Below, piece after piece: positions 33,108 to 42,304 of a stretch of DNA of 64,000 nucleotides. The DNA comes from DATAYA01 sp963754235 (lineage in GTDB: Bacteria; Pseudomonadota; Alphaproteobacteria; Acetobacterales; Acetobacteraceae): assembly GCA_963754235.1 (NCBI GenBank), contig CAVWFK010000006.1:62001-126000 (forward strand). The letters are read 5' to 3'. Positions within the stretch are counted from its first letter, which is position 1; each line of letters opens with the position of its first letter. A model generated the notes under the pieces. It saw nothing but the letters and a program-made list of their open reading frames with translations. It was not told the DNA's origin and searched no databases. A program made the translations under genes and the position numbers.

Positions 33108-35063
33108 TCAGGCCGACTTCTTCTTCTGGTCCACTTCCTCGAACTCGGCATCGACCACCTTGTCGTCGCCGCCCGCCTGCCCACCGGGCCCCGCCGGCCC
33201 CGGACCTGCGCCCGGGCCCGCGCCTGGCCCTTGCGGACCGGCGCCGCCCTCGGGCGGCTGCTGGTTGCGATAGACGGCCTCGCCGATCTTCATCGCCGCC
33301 TGCTGCAGCCGCTCGGTCGCCGATTTCAGCGCCGCGGCATCGGGGCCCTCCATCGCCGAACGCGCCGCCGCGATCGCGGCTTCGGCCTCGCCCCGTTCCG
33401 CCGGCGGCGCCTTGTCGCCGAGCTCGGCCAGGCTCTTCTCGACCTGGTGGATCAGCGCCTCGGCCGCGTTGCGTGCCTCGACCTGCTCGCGCCGCTGCTT
33501 GTCGGCGGCGGCATTCGCCTCGGCCTCCTTGACCATGCGCTGGATGTCGGCCTCCGACAGACCGCCCGAGGCCTGGATGCGGATCTGCTGCTCCTTGCCG
33601 GTCGCCTTGTCCTTGGCCTGCACCGAGACGATGCCGTTGGCGTCGATGTCGAACGTCACCTCGATCTGCGGCACGCCGCGCGGCGAGGGCGGGATGCCCA
33701 TCAGGTCGAACTGGCCGAGCAGCTTGTTGTCGCCCGCCATCTCGCGCTCGCCCTGAAAGACCTTGATCGTCACCGCCTGCTGGTTGTCGTCGGCGGTCGA
33801 GAAGGTCTGGCTCTTCTTGGTCGGGATCGTCGTGTTGCGGTCGATCAGCCGGGTGAACACCCCGCCCAGGGTCTCGATGCCGAGACTGAGCGGCGTCACG
33901 TCGAGCAGCAGCACGTCCTTGACGTCGCCCTTCAGCACCGCGGCCTGGATCGCGGCGCCGATCGCCACCACCTCGTCGGGGTTGACGTTGCGCGCCGGCT
34001 CGCGGCCGAAGAACTGCTTGACCGTCTCGATCACCTTCGGCATCCGCGTCATGCCGCCGACCAGGATCACCTCGGAAATCTCGCCGGCCGATACGCTCGC
34101 GTCCTTCAGCGCCGCGCGGCAGGGACCGAGCGTGCGCTGGATCAGATCATCGACCAGGCTCTCGAGCTTCGCCCGCGTCAGCTTCATCACCATGTGCTTC
34201 GGCCCGGAGGCATCGGCGGTGATGAAGGGCAGGTTGATCTCGGTCTCCTTGCTCGAGGAGAGCTCGATCTTCGCCTTCTCGGCGGCTTCCTTCAGCCGTT
34301 GCAGCGCGAGCTTGTCGCTGCGCAGGTCGATGCCCTGCTCGCGCCTGAACTCGTCGGCCAGGTAGTCGATCACGCGCTTGTCGAAATCCTCGCCGCCGAG
34401 GAAGGTGTCGCCGTTGGTCGATTTCACCTCGAACACGCCGTCGCCGATCTCGAGCACCGAGATGTCGAACGTGCCGCCGCCGAGGTCATAGACCGCGATC
34501 GTGCCGCTGGTCTTCTTGTCCATGCCGTAGGCGAGCGCCGCGGCGGTCGGCTCGTTGATGATGCGCAGCACGTCGAGGCCGGCGATCTTGCCGGCATCCT
34601 TGGTCGCCTGGCGCTGGGAGTCGTTGAAGTAGGCGGGCACGGTGATCACCGCCTGCACCACCTTCTCGCCGAGATAGGACTCGGCGGTCTCCTTCATCTT
34701 GCCGAGGATATAGGCGCTGATCTGGGAGGGCGAATACTTCTGGCCCTTCACCTCCACCCAGGCATCGCCGTTGTCGCCGCGGACGATCTTGTAGGGAACC
34801 AGATCCTTGTCCTTGGCCACCAGCGGATCGTCGTAGCGGCGGCCGATCAGGCGCTTGATGGCGTAGAGGGTGTTGGACGGGTTGGTGACCGCCTGTCGCT
34901 TGGCGGACTGGCCGACCAGGCGCTCGCCGTTATCGGCGAAGGCGACCATGCTCGGCGTGGTGCGGGCGCCCTCGCTGTTCTCGATCACGCGGACGTCCTT
35001 GCCCTCCATGATCGCGACACACGAGTTCGTCGTGCCGAGGTCGATGCCGATCACCTTGCTCAT
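33108..35063 (-). CDS. dnaK: Chaperone DnaK (Hsp70)
   Basis: The Hsp70 ATPase chaperone. It starts MSKVIGIDLGTTNSCVAIME, contains the phosphate loops VYDLGGGTFDISVLE and VILVGGMTRMPKV, and the substrate-binding domain from about residue 390. The tail is Gly/Pro-rich and ends in EFEEVDQKKKSA rather than the classical EEVKD. 651 residues, intact. Lies between grpE and dnaJ on the same strand. No CIRCE element was seen upstream. Confidence 0.97.
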   Translation of the reverse strand: MSKVIGIDLGTTNSCVAIMEGKDVRVIENSEGARTTPSMVAFADNGERLVGQSAKRQAVTNPSNTLYAIKRLIGRRYDDPLVAKDKDLVPYKIVRGDNGDAWVEVKGQKYSPSQISAYILGKMKETAESYLGEKVVQAVITVPAYFNDSQRQATKDAGKIAGLDVLRIINEPTAAALAYGMDKKTSGTIAVYDLGGGTFDISVLEIGDGVFEVKSTNGDTFLGGEDFDKRVIDYLADEFRREQGIDLRSDKLALQRLKEAAEKAKIELSSSKETEINLPFITADASGPKHMVMKLTRAKLESLVDDLIQRTLGPCRAALKDASVSAGEISEVILVGGMTRMPKVIETVKQFFGREPARNVNPDEVVAIGAAIQAAVLKGDVKDVLLLDVTPLSLGIETLGGVFTRLIDRNTTIPTKKSQTFSTADDNQQAVTIKVFQGEREMAGDNKLLGQFDLMGIPPSPRGVPQIEVTFDIDANGIVSVQAKDKATGKEQQIRIQASGGLSEADIQRMVKEAEANAAADKQRREQVEARNAAEALIHQVEKSLAELGDKAPPAERGEAEAAIAAARSAMEGPDAAALKSATERLQQAAMKIGEAVYRNQQPPEGGAGPQGPGAGPGAGPGPAGPGGQAGGDDKVVDAEFEEVDQKKKSA

Positions 35064-35202
35064 GGGATTTCGTCTCTCCTTGTCAGCGGTTCCGAGCGGC
35101 CCGAAGCACCGCGCGCAACCCTAGGGTGCGATGAATGGCTTGGATGTATTGAGGCAACCCGGCAGCGACAAGGGGCGGGACGCGATTCGCTGGCGTCGCA
35201 AC

Positions 35203-35290
35203 CCCCCTCACCCCGGCTCTCTCCCACAAGGGGAGAGGGGGCTGCGCGCTAAAGCCCCCTCCCCTTGCGGGAGGGATTGGGAGAGGGGTG
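35203..35290. repeat. Intergenic palindromic repeat pair between dnaK and grpE
   Basis: Two GC-rich palindromic units in inverted orientation: one reading ctctcccacaaggggagag with a flanking cccctcacccc, the other ccccctccccttgcgggag with a flanking gagaggggt. They resemble the two units at 44777-44823 and 44936-44980 in build. They fill most of the 234-base gap between grpE and dnaK. Confidence 0.65.
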
Positions 35291-35297
35291 CATCCGC

Positions 35298-35893
35298 TCA
35301 GGCCGTCGTACCCAATCCCGCGGCCGCACCTTCGGGCGCCTTGGCGACCACGACCATCGCCGGCTTCAGCAGCCGCCCGTTCAGCAGCCACGCCGAGCTC
35401 CAGGCCTGCAGCACCGTCCCCGGCGCCACCTCGTCCGAAGGCTGCTCCGCCATCGCATGGTGCAGGTTCGGATCGAACGGCTGCCCGGTCGGATCCTCGC
35501 GCGTCACACCGTTGCGCTCCAGGGTGGCGAGGAAGCTGCGCTCGATGCCGGCAAAACCCTCGCGCAGGCGGGCCAGCGTCTCCGGCTCCCCCGGCCGCGG
35601 CGGCGGCAGGCTGGCGAGGCCGCGGCGCATGTTCTCCGCCGCCTCCGCCATGTCAGGGCGAAGGACTGCGCGGCGTACTGGCGGGCATCCTCGGCCTCGC
35701 GCCGGCCGCGGGCGCGGACATTCGCCGTCTCCGCCTCGGCGCGCAGCCAGCGGTCCTTGAAGTCGTCGCGTTCGGCCTCGAGCGCGGCGATGCGCTCGGC
35801 GGCCTCGCGCAGCCGCTCTTCCGGGGTCGCGGGCGCGGATGGCGACCCGGCCACGTCGTTGGCCGGGACGGCAGGCTCGGTCTGTTCGCTCAT
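35298..35893 (-). CDS. grpE: Nucleotide exchange factor GrpE (frameshifted)
   Basis: GrpE releases ADP from DnaK. It has an acidic/Pro-rich start (MSEQTEPAVPANDV), a long coiled coil (ERIAALEAERDDFKDRWLR, AEAETANVRARGRREAEDA), then MAEAAENMRRGLASLP and the beta-domain with FDPNLHHAMAEQPSDE and LNGRLLKPAMVVVAK. A frame change near 35655 (one base apparently missing in gccctgacatgg) joins the coiled coil to the rest. About 198 residues, normal length. First of the grpE-dnaK-dnaJ series. Confidence 0.92.
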
Positions 35894-36007
35894 GCGGCTG
35901 CAAGTAGGAAATCGCAGGGATGCGGGCAAGCGGGTTGTGCGCGCGCCGCCCCCTCTAGGGTGCGCGCCCGTCTAGCTAGGGTGCGCGTCCGGCGAAGGGG
36001 AACGAAG

Positions 36008-37210
36008 ATGCAGCGGACGGCGACGAGCGCTTCCGCGAGGGGCGGCGTCGCGCGGGCGGTGCTGTCCGGGTTCTGCGCCAGCCTGGTCGCGGTCGGGCTC
36101 GGGCGGTTCGCCTACACGCCGCTGATCCCGGCGCTGATCGCGGCCGGCTGGTTCGCGCCCGCGGCTGCGGTCTATCTCGCGGCCGGCAACCTCGCGGGCT
36201 ATCTCGGCGGCGCGCTCGCCGCCCGCCCGCTCGCGCGCCGGCTGCCGGCAGCGCCGCTGCTGCGCGGAATGATGGCGCTGTCGGCCGCCTCGTTCCTCGC
36301 CTGCGCTTGGCACGCGGGCTTCGCCTGGTTCCTGCTCTGGCGGGTCGTCGCCGGCATCGCGGGGGGCGTGCTGATGATCGTGGCGGCAAGCCTGGTGCTG
36401 CCGCATGTGCCGCCCGCCCGCCGCGGACGGGCGAGCGGGTTCATTTTCCTGGGCATCGGCGTCGGCATCGCGCTCTCCGGCACGCTGCTGCCGATCTTGC
36501 TGCGCGCCGGCTTGCCGGCGACGTGGCTCGCGCTGGGCACCCTCGGCTGCGTGCTGACGGCGCTTGCCTGGGGCGGCTGGCCGGGCGGCGCGCCCGCCGC
36601 GTTGCCGACCCCGCCGCGCCGCCACGCCGGCCGCCGGATTGCGGCACTCTACGCGAGCTATGGGCTGACCGCGGCCGGGCTGGTGCCGCATTTCGTGTTC
36701 CTGGCCGACTTCGTCGCGCGCGGTCTCGGGCGCGGCGTCGCGGCAGGCGCCTGGGCGTGGGTGCTGTTCGGCCTCGGGGCCGCCGCGGGCCCGGTGCTGG
36801 CGGGCACTGCCGCCGACCGGATCGGTTTCGCGGTCGCCCTGCGGCTGCTGTGGGCACTCGCGGCGGCCGGCATCGGCGTGCTGGCGTTCACCAGCGCGCC
36901 GGCCGCCGTCGCCGCCTCGGCGCTCGTGGTCGGCACCTGCGGACCGGCGAGCACGGCCCTGGCCCTCGGCCGCATCCACGAGTTGCTGCCGGGCAGGCCG
37001 GCAGCGCAGGCCGGCGCGTGGGGGCGCGCCACGATCGCCTTCGCATTGCTGCAGGCGATCGCGGCCTACGTGTTGTCGTTCGTGTTCGCGCGTACCGGCA
37101 ACTACGCGCTGCTGTTCGGCGTCGGCGGCGTGGCGCTGCTGCTGGCGCTGGCGATTGACCTGGCCGGCAACCGGCGGGGGAGCGAATCCGCCCCCGCGTC
37201 GCCGCGATAG
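36008..37210 (+). CDS. MFS transporter, YbfB/YjiJ-like
   Basis: A 12-helix major facilitator of 400 residues. It opens ARAVLSGFCASLVAVGLGRFAYTPLIPALI, the typical YbfB/YjiJ start in which the GLGRFAYTPLIP motif follows helix 1, and has a second-half repeat at ALYASYGLTAAGLVPHFVFL. The substrate is unknown. The ATG at 36008 is preceded by ggggaacgaag. Divergent from grpE; the gap carries two direct copies of CTAGGGTGCGCG near 35955 and 35977. Intact. Confidence 0.82.
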   Translation: MQRTATSASARGGVARAVLSGFCASLVAVGLGRFAYTPLIPALIAAGWFAPAAAVYLAAGNLAGYLGGALAARPLARRLPAAPLLRGMMALSAASFLACAWHAGFAWFLLWRVVAGIAGGVLMIVAASLVLPHVPPARRGRASGFIFLGIGVGIALSGTLLPILLRAGLPATWLALGTLGCVLTALAWGGWPGGAPAALPTPPRRHAGRRIAALYASYGLTAAGLVPHFVFLADFVARGLGRGVAAGAWAWVLFGLGAAAGPVLAGTAADRIGFAVALRLLWALAAAGIGVLAFTSAPAAVAASALVVGTCGPASTALALGRIHELLPGRPAAQAGAWGRATIAFALLQAIAAYVLSFVFARTGNYALLFGVGGVALLLALAIDLAGNRRGSESAPASPR

Positions 37211-37217
37211 GCCCCGC

Positions 37218-37808
37218 TCAGGCCACCGCCTGCCGCCGCACCAGTCCGAGACCGAGCAGGCCAAGGCCGAGCAGCGCCACCGTCGCCGGCTCCGGCACCT
37301 TCGCGGTAAACACGTAGCTGTTGCCGCCGCCGAAGATTTCGGCGCTGTTGCCGAGCGCGTTGCCGCCCGCGAGCTGGAACGGCGTCCCCTCGACCCCCGC
37401 CGAGGTGCCGTTGATCGGGCCTGCATCGGTCGCCCCGCCATAGGTCGGGAAGAACGTGGAGGCCAGCATCTCCAGCACCGGGATGTTGCCGGTGGTGAAG
37501 AACCCGCCCGTGCCGGTCTTCTGATCGACCAAGAATTCGAGCGGGGTCGTGATCGCGCCGCCACCGAGCGGCGAGGTGAAGCGCGCCGACGCGAGCGGCA
37601 CCGCGAACAGGCCGCCGCCGAGCGCGGTGAGGCCGTTCGTATCGCCGCTGCCGGTGATCGAGATCGGCTGCGGGATGTCGGAGGCGAGGGCGCCGAGTGC
37701 GATGAATTCATTCGCGGCGATCGTGTAGGTGATCGGCGCCGCCCGCGCGGCTGCGGTTCCGCCAAGCAGCATCGCTGCGGCAATGGCCGTTCTGGTCAGG
37801 CTGAACAT
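37218..37808 (-). CDS. PEP-CTERM sorted extracellular protein
   Basis: A 196-residue secreted protein: signal peptide (TAIAAAMLLGGTAAARA), beta-rich mature region, and a C-terminal signal VPEPATVALLGLGLLGLGLV followed by RRQAVA. It is intact and convergent with the MFS gene. A sigma-54-like sequence upstream on the minus strand (ggcaggcgcttgca) has the doublets one base too close, so it is not called. Role presumed extracellular. Confidence 0.8.
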   Translation of the reverse strand: MFSLTRTAIAAAMLLGGTAAARAAPITYTIAANEFIALGALASDIPQPISITGSGDTNGLTALGGGLFAVPLASARFTSPLGGGAITTPLEFLVDQKTGTGGFFTTGNIPVLEMLASTFFPTYGGATDAGPINGTSAGVEGTPFQLAGGNALGNSAEIFGGGNSYVFTAKVPEPATVALLGLGLLGLGLVRRQAVA

Positions 37809-37942
37809 GAGGAGATTCCTTCCGGTGCTGTGCGCCGCTTCACCATCGCGGTATGCGTCGCGCGAGAGTGAAGGTAAATTTGCAAGCGCCTGCCTCAAAT
37901 AACGCGAAACCGCCCGGATGTGAGCCGGCGCACAATCGGCAG

Positions 37943-38431
37943 CTATTGCAGGAACCCCCAACGCGGCACCGCCGGCTCGGCACTCGCCCACTGCCAGATC
38001 CCGTCGGAGCGCTCGCACACATTGGCGTCGTAGAGGCGGCGCGGCGAGGTGGGCTTCTGTCCGTCGATCACGGAGAAGACGACCTCCTTGCACGCGGCGA
38101 GCGGCGAGGGGATCAGCCGCACCACTTCGAAATCGCCGTGCTCGTTGCCGAGCGGGATCAGGTGGTGAATGTACCACCGCCCAGTGCCGCCGAGCGGCGC
38201 CGCGCCGACGCGCCCCGCCAGCGCGTCCTGCTCGGCGTGCTGGCGCGAGCGGCCGTACCACTTCACCGCCTCGTCGGCCGCGGCACTGACCCCGACCCCG
38301 ACCGCGAAGCCGACCGCCGGGTTCGCGGTTGCCCCGCCCGAGGCGTAGCCCGCCGCCAGCCCGATCAGGTCAGGCACCGCCTTGCAGCCGCCGAGCAGCA
38401 GCAGCGGCAGCAACGCCGGCAGCAGCCTCAC
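37943..38431 (-). CDS. Lipoprotein of a tandem paralogous pair (downstream member)
   Basis: A predicted lipoprotein with lipobox LLGGC near residue 13, a glycine-rich hydrophobic stretch (PAVGFAVGVGVSAAADEAV) and a C-terminal beta-rich region ending CERSDGIWQWASAEPAVPRW. The GTG start at 38431 overlaps the stop of the upstream paralogue. Its last residues match the upstream protein (WASAEPATERW), so the pair arose by duplication. Four cysteines are conserved in spacing with the paralogue. Family unknown to me; probably outer-membrane anchored. Confidence 0.6.
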   Translation of the reverse strand: MRLLPALLPLLLLGGCKAVPDLIGLAAGYASGGATANPAVGFAVGVGVSAAADEAVKWYGRSRQHAEQDALAGRVGAAPLGGTGRWYIHHLIPLGNEHGDFEVVRLIPSPLAACKEVVFSVIDGQKPTSPRRLYDANVCERSDGIWQWASAEPAVPRWGFLQ

Positions 38432-38967
38432 TGCAGCGCACCCCAGCGCTCGGTCGCGGGTTCCGCCGAAGCCCAGCGCCAGACCGTGCCGTCGCGGCAC
38501 ACGGCCGCGGTGTAGAAGCTGCGGAATGGCCGGCGGTCGCGCACTTCGTCGATCGAGAACACGATCTCCTTGCAGGCGAAGCCGCCGCCGCCGATGTCGC
38601 GCACCACCGAGACTTCGCCGCGCTCGTCGCCCTCGATCGGGAGGCGGTGAACCACCCGCCAGGCCGCGACCCCGCCGGGCGCCAGAGGACCCGCGGCCTC
38701 GGCGATGCCGTCCTGCTCGGCGGCATGGACGCGGCGCTCGACATAGGCGAGCCCGATCGAGGCGGCGGAGCGGATGCCGAGCCCGATGCCGGTCGCCACC
38801 GCCGCGTTCTTCGTCACCGCGTTGGCGGCGCCTGCGCCGGCGATGCCGGAGACGTCGGCCGTGGTCTCAGCCAGAATCGAGCCGCAGCCCGACAGCGCCA
38901 GCAATCCACATAGCGCCAGGGACGGCACGACGGGCAATCGGCGCGACGGGTCGGCGACAATCGGCAT
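38428..38967 (-). CDS. Lipoprotein of a tandem paralogous pair (upstream member)
   Basis: A 179-residue predicted lipoprotein: LALCGLLALSGC is the signal with its lipobox, followed by a hydrophobic Gly/Ala segment (TGIGLGIRSAASIGLAYV) and a C-terminal domain with FACKEIVFSIDEV and TAAVCRDGTVWRWASAEPAT. It is clearly related to the next protein downstream (ACKEVVFSVIDGQ, NVCERSDGIWQWASAEPAV). The two genes overlap and are coupled. Function unknown. Confidence 0.6.
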   Translation of the reverse strand: MPIVADPSRRLPVVPSLALCGLLALSGCGSILAETTADVSGIAGAGAANAVTKNAAVATGIGLGIRSAASIGLAYVERRVHAAEQDGIAEAAGPLAPGGVAAWRVVHRLPIEGDERGEVSVVRDIGGGGFACKEIVFSIDEVRDRRPFRSFYTAAVCRDGTVWRWASAEPATERWGALQ

Positions 38968-39042
38968 CGCAACGGCAATAATCGCGCGACCGCGAGCCGG
39001 GTCGCATCACGATCCCGTTGCGCCACACCCCTTTCGTCTGGC

Positions 39043-40116
39043 TCAGCCCAGCAGGCGGCCGATCACGTGTGCCGTGTAGTCCACCACCGGGATGATCCGG
39101 CCGTAATTGATCCGCGTCGGCCCGATCACGCCGATCGCGCCGACGATGCGGTTGGCCGACCCCCGCGCCGGCGCGACCACCATCGACACCCCCGAAGTGC
39201 CGAACAGGCCGCTCTCAGCGCCGATAAAGATGCGCACCCCGTCCGACTGCTCGGCCAGCTCCAGCAGGCGCAGCATCGTCTCCTGCGTCTCCAGCCGCTC
39301 GAACAGCATCTGGATCGCGCCCAGCCGCTCGATCTGCGTGATGTCGGCGAGCAGCCGCGCCTGGCCGCGCACGATCAGGCTGCCGGCGCGGCCCTCGCTC
39401 GACCAGGTGGCAAGCCCGGCCTCGACCACCTGCGCCGAGAGCGCGTCGAGTTGGGTGCGGGCGGCGGCCATGTCCTCGGCGACGATCCGGCGCAGCTCCG
39501 GCAGGCTGCGTCCCGATAGCCGCGAATTCAGATAGTTGCCTGCCTGCACCAGCGCCGACGGCGGCAGGCCGGCGGGCGTCTCGATCACCCGGTTCTCCAC
39601 CTGCCCGTCGGCCGAGACCAGGATCACCAGCGCCCGGCCGGGGCCGAGCGGGACGAATTCGATGTGGCGCACCGCGCCTTCGGATTTCGGCGCCAGCACC
39701 AAGCCGGCGGCGGCGGAGAGGCCGGAGAGCATGGTGCTCGCCTCGCCCAGCGTCTGCTCGAGGCTGCGGCCCTTGGCCTCCAGCGCGCGGCCGATCGCCT
39801 CGCGATCCTCATCGGCCAGCTCGCCGAATTGCAGCAGCCCGTCGACGAACAGCCGCAAACCGCGTTCCGTCGGCAGCCGCCCGGCCGAGGTGTGCGGCGC
39901 GAACAGCAGGCCGCTGTCGGTCAAATCCGCCATCACGTTGCGGATCGTGGCCGGGCTGAGCGCCAGCGGCAGCCGCCGCGAGAGCGTGCGGCTGCCGACC
40001 GGCTCGCCGGTTTCGAGATAGCTCTCGACGATCTCGCGCAGGATTGCCGCCGAGCGCGGGTCGAGCCCGGGCGGCAGTGCGGGGCGAGGCGGCAGCGGCG
40101 GCGCGGGCTGATCCAT
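39043..40116 (-). CDS. hrcA: Heat-inducible transcription repressor HrcA
   Basis: HrcA represses chaperone operons by binding CIRCE elements. It has an N-terminal winged helix (ILREIVESYLETGEPVGSRT, SPATIRNVMADLTDSGLLF, then HTSAGRLPTERGLRLFVD) and the conserved C-terminus around FERLETQETMLRLLE and SMVVAPARGSANRIVGAIGVIGP. 357 residues, start 40116, intact. It lies 3 kb from grpE-dnaK-dnaJ and is divergent from rph. No CIRCE sequence was seen in the window, so its target, usually groESL, is presumably elsewhere. Confidence 0.94.
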   Translation of the reverse strand: MDQPAPPLPPRPALPPGLDPRSAAILREIVESYLETGEPVGSRTLSRRLPLALSPATIRNVMADLTDSGLLFAPHTSAGRLPTERGLRLFVDGLLQFGELADEDREAIGRALEAKGRSLEQTLGEASTMLSGLSAAAGLVLAPKSEGAVRHIEFVPLGPGRALVILVSADGQVENRVIETPAGLPPSALVQAGNYLNSRLSGRSLPELRRIVAEDMAAARTQLDALSAQVVEAGLATWSSEGRAGSLIVRGQARLLADITQIERLGAIQMLFERLETQETMLRLLELAEQSDGVRIFIGAESGLFGTSGVSMVVAPARGSANRIVGAIGVIGPTRINYGRIIPVVDYTAHVIGRLLG

Positions 40117-40210
40117 CTTGCATCCGATTGTGGGCGCCGCCTCGCCGCCTCGCAACGTCGCGCACCCGCGGCTAAGGTCCGCCGCCTCCGCCATTCGCAA
40201 GGAAGCCGCC

Positions 40211-40924
40211 ATGCGCCCCTCCGGCCGCGCCGACCACGCCCTGCGCGAGATCTCAATCGCTCCCGGCTTCGCCCGCCACGCCGAAGGTTCGTGCCTGATC
40301 CGCATGGGCGGCACCGAGGTGCTGTGCGCCGCGAGCGTCGAGGCGCGGGTGCCCGGGTTTTTGCGCAATTCCGGCCAGGGCTGGGTCACGGCGGAATACG
40401 GGATGCTGCCGCGCGCGACCCACACCCGCGGCGAACGCGAAGCCGCACGCGGCAAGCAATCCGGCCGCACGCAGGAGATCCAGCGGTTGATCGGCCGCAG
40501 CCTGCGCGCCGTCGTCGATCGCCGCGCGCTCGGCGAGATGACGGTCACGCTCGACTGCGACGTGCTCAATGCCGACGGCGGCACCCGCTGCGCCGCGATC
40601 ACCGGCGCCTGGGTGGCGCTGCGGCTGGCGCTCGATCATCTGGTGCGGATGCGTGTTATCGCCGCGGTGCCGCTGACCGGGCAGGTGGCGGCGGTCTCGT
40701 GCGGCGTGGTTGCCGGCGCGCCGGTGCTCGACCTCGACTACGCCGAAGACAGTTCGGCCGAGGCGGACGCCAATTTCGTGTTGACCGATGCCGGCGGCAT
40801 CGTCGAGGTGCAGGCGACCGCCGAGCGCGCGCCGTTCTCGCGCGCGACCCTCGACGCGCTGCTGGCGCTGGCCGCGGAGGGCACGGTGCGGCTGTTCGAG
40901 ATGCAGCGCGCGGCGCTCGGCTGA
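40211..40924 (+). CDS. rph: Ribonuclease PH
   Basis: A phosphorolytic 3' exoribonuclease that trims tRNA ends. Family motifs RPSGRADHALREISIAPGF, GWVTAEYGMLPRATHTR, RGKQSGRTQEIQRLIGRSLR and LDCDVLNADGGTRCAAITGA are all present. 237 residues, with aaggaagccgcc before the ATG. Stop overlaps the rdgB start by one base. Intact. Confidence 0.96.
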   Translation: MRPSGRADHALREISIAPGFARHAEGSCLIRMGGTEVLCAASVEARVPGFLRNSGQGWVTAEYGMLPRATHTRGEREAARGKQSGRTQEIQRLIGRSLRAVVDRRALGEMTVTLDCDVLNADGGTRCAAITGAWVALRLALDHLVRMRVIAAVPLTGQVAAVSCGVVAGAPVLDLDYAEDSSAEADANFVLTDAGGIVEVQATAERAPFSRATLDALLALAAEGTVRLFEMQRAALG

Positions 40925-41544
40925 TGGCGCGGCGGCTCGATCCCGGCGGCCGGCTGGTGCTGGCGAGCCACAACCCGGGAAAGCTCGCCGAGATCGCCGC
41001 TCTGCTGCATCCCTATCACCTCGAGACCGTGGGCGCCGGCTCGCTTGGCCTGAAGGAGCCCGAAGAGACCGAGGACAGTTTCGCAGGCAATGCAAGGCTG
41101 AAGGCGATGGCGGCGGCCCGGGCGGCGGCACTGCCGGCGCTGGCCGACGATTCGGGAATCTGTGTTGCGGTGCTGGACGGTGCGCCGGGGGTGCATTCGG
41201 CACGCTGGGCCGGACCGAAGAAGAATTTCGCTCGCGCGATGCGCCGGGTGCATCGGATGATCGGCCGCAACGCCGATCGGCGCGCGCATTTCGTCTCGGT
41301 GGTTTGCCTCGCTTGGCCGGATGGCGACGTAGAAACGTTCGAGGGCCGCATCGACGGGATCGCCATCTGGCCGCCGCGCGGGAAGCGGGGTTTTGGCTAC
41401 GATCCGATGTTCGTCCCCGACGGCTGGACCACGAGCTTCGGCGAGATGGCGCCCGACGCCAAGCACGCGATCAGCCACCGCGCCCGCGCCTTCGCCGCGT
41501 TCGCGGCTGCCTGCCTGCCGCCGATCAACGAGGCCGGTCCGTAA
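40924..41544 (+). CDS. rdgB: RdgB/HAM1-family non-canonical purine NTP pyrophosphatase
   Basis: It removes ITP, XTP and dITP from the nucleotide pool. Visible motifs are the nucleotide loop LASHNPGKLAEI, PALADDSGICVAVLDGAPGVHSARWAG-type core (quoted in part) and GFGYDPMFVPDG, plus SHRARAF near the end. 206 residues, coupled to rph. Its last 20 bases overlap the convergent pentapeptide-repeat gene. Confidence 0.95.
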   Translation: MARRLDPGGRLVLASHNPGKLAEIAALLHPYHLETVGAGSLGLKEPEETEDSFAGNARLKAMAAARAAALPALADDSGICVAVLDGAPGVHSARWAGPKKNFARAMRRVHRMIGRNADRRAHFVSVVCLAWPDGDVETFEGRIDGIAIWPPRGKRGFGYDPMFVPDGWTTSFGEMAPDAKHAISHRARAFAAFAAACLPPINEAGP

Positions 41545-42304
41545 GCTTGACGCCCGTGACCGTCGCCAGCCCCTTCGCCCCGGCGAGTATCGCGCCCCCG
41601 AATTCGGCCTCGGTCGCATCCGCGCCGGTGAGGTTGGCATCGGTGAGGTCGGCGCCGGAGAAGTTCGCGCGATGCAGATGCGCCCCGCGCAGATCGGCAC
41701 CCTGCATCTTAGCGAAGCTGAAATCGGCATAGGCGAGGTTCGCACCGGCGAAATTGGCGCTGCGCAGTTCGGCGTCAATGAACTCGGTGTGCAGCAGGCC
41801 CATCGACTGGTTGCGCAAATCGGCGCCGAGGTTGGCGCCGGCAAAATTGGCGCCGCGCAGATCGCCGTCGCTGAAGCGGGCGATGACCCGCGCACCGGCG
41901 AAATTGGCGTGCGCGAAATTGGGCGCGTCGGCGGCGACGATTTCGAGGCCCGGGAACACCACCGGCCCTTGGAGGCTGGCACCGGAGAGGTTGGCACCCG
42001 CGAAATTGGCCCGCATGATCCAGGCGAGATCGAGCCGCGCCTTCGCGAGATTGGCCTCGGAGAGATTCGCGCGCGAGAGGTTGGCATTGAACAGATCGGC
42101 GCCGGCGAGATTGGCGCCGTGCAGGTCGAGGCCGCTGAGATCGAGCTTTTCCAGCGCGCGCCCAGCGAGATTGAGCGGGCGGTGGGAAGCGAGCATCGCC
42201 ACGATGTCGGCCCGGGTGGGCGGCGCGGGCCCGGCGGCGGCCAACACCAGCGCCAGCGGTGCAAGCAGCAGTGCGCGCCTGCGCATCGCCCGATAGGCGC
42301 TCAC
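41525..42304 (-). CDS. Secreted pentapeptide-repeat protein
   Basis: A 259-residue protein with a signal peptide (RRALLLAPLALVLAAAGPA) and many A(D/N)Lxx-type pentapeptides (LDLHGANLAGADLFNANLSR, RANFAGANLSGASLQ, SANFAGANLAYADF), forming a right-handed quadrilateral beta-helix. The repeat run is broken at about residues 115-135. Role unknown; the export signal argues against the DNA-gyrase-mimic class. Overlaps the regulator gene upstream by four bases. Confidence 0.8.
   Translation of the reverse strand: MSAYRAMRRRALLLAPLALVLAAAGPAPPTRADIVAMLASHRPLNLAGRALEKLDLSGLDLHGANLAGADLFNANLSRANLSEANLAKARLDLAWIMRANFAGANLSGASLQGPVVFPGLEIVAADAPNFAHANFAGARVIARFSDGDLRGANFAGANLGADLRNQSMGLLHTEFIDAELRSANFAGANLAYADFSFAKMQGADLRGAHLHRANFSGADLTDANLTGADATEAEFGGAILAGAKGLATVTGVKLTDRPR

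Noticed and set aside
35064..35297. CIRCE operator before dnaK or grpE
   Set aside because: No TTAGCACTC-N9-GAGTGCTAA-like sequence is present; only GC-rich palindromic repeats.
35894..36007. RpoH-type heat-shock promoter (CTTG ... CCTACTT) upstream of grpE
   Set aside because: Only a partial match, and the -10-like element would leave almost no leader before the ATG.
37840..37900. Sigma-54-like site before the fourth PEP-CTERM gene
   Set aside because: The GG and GC doublets are nine bases apart, not ten, and the -24 half is poor.
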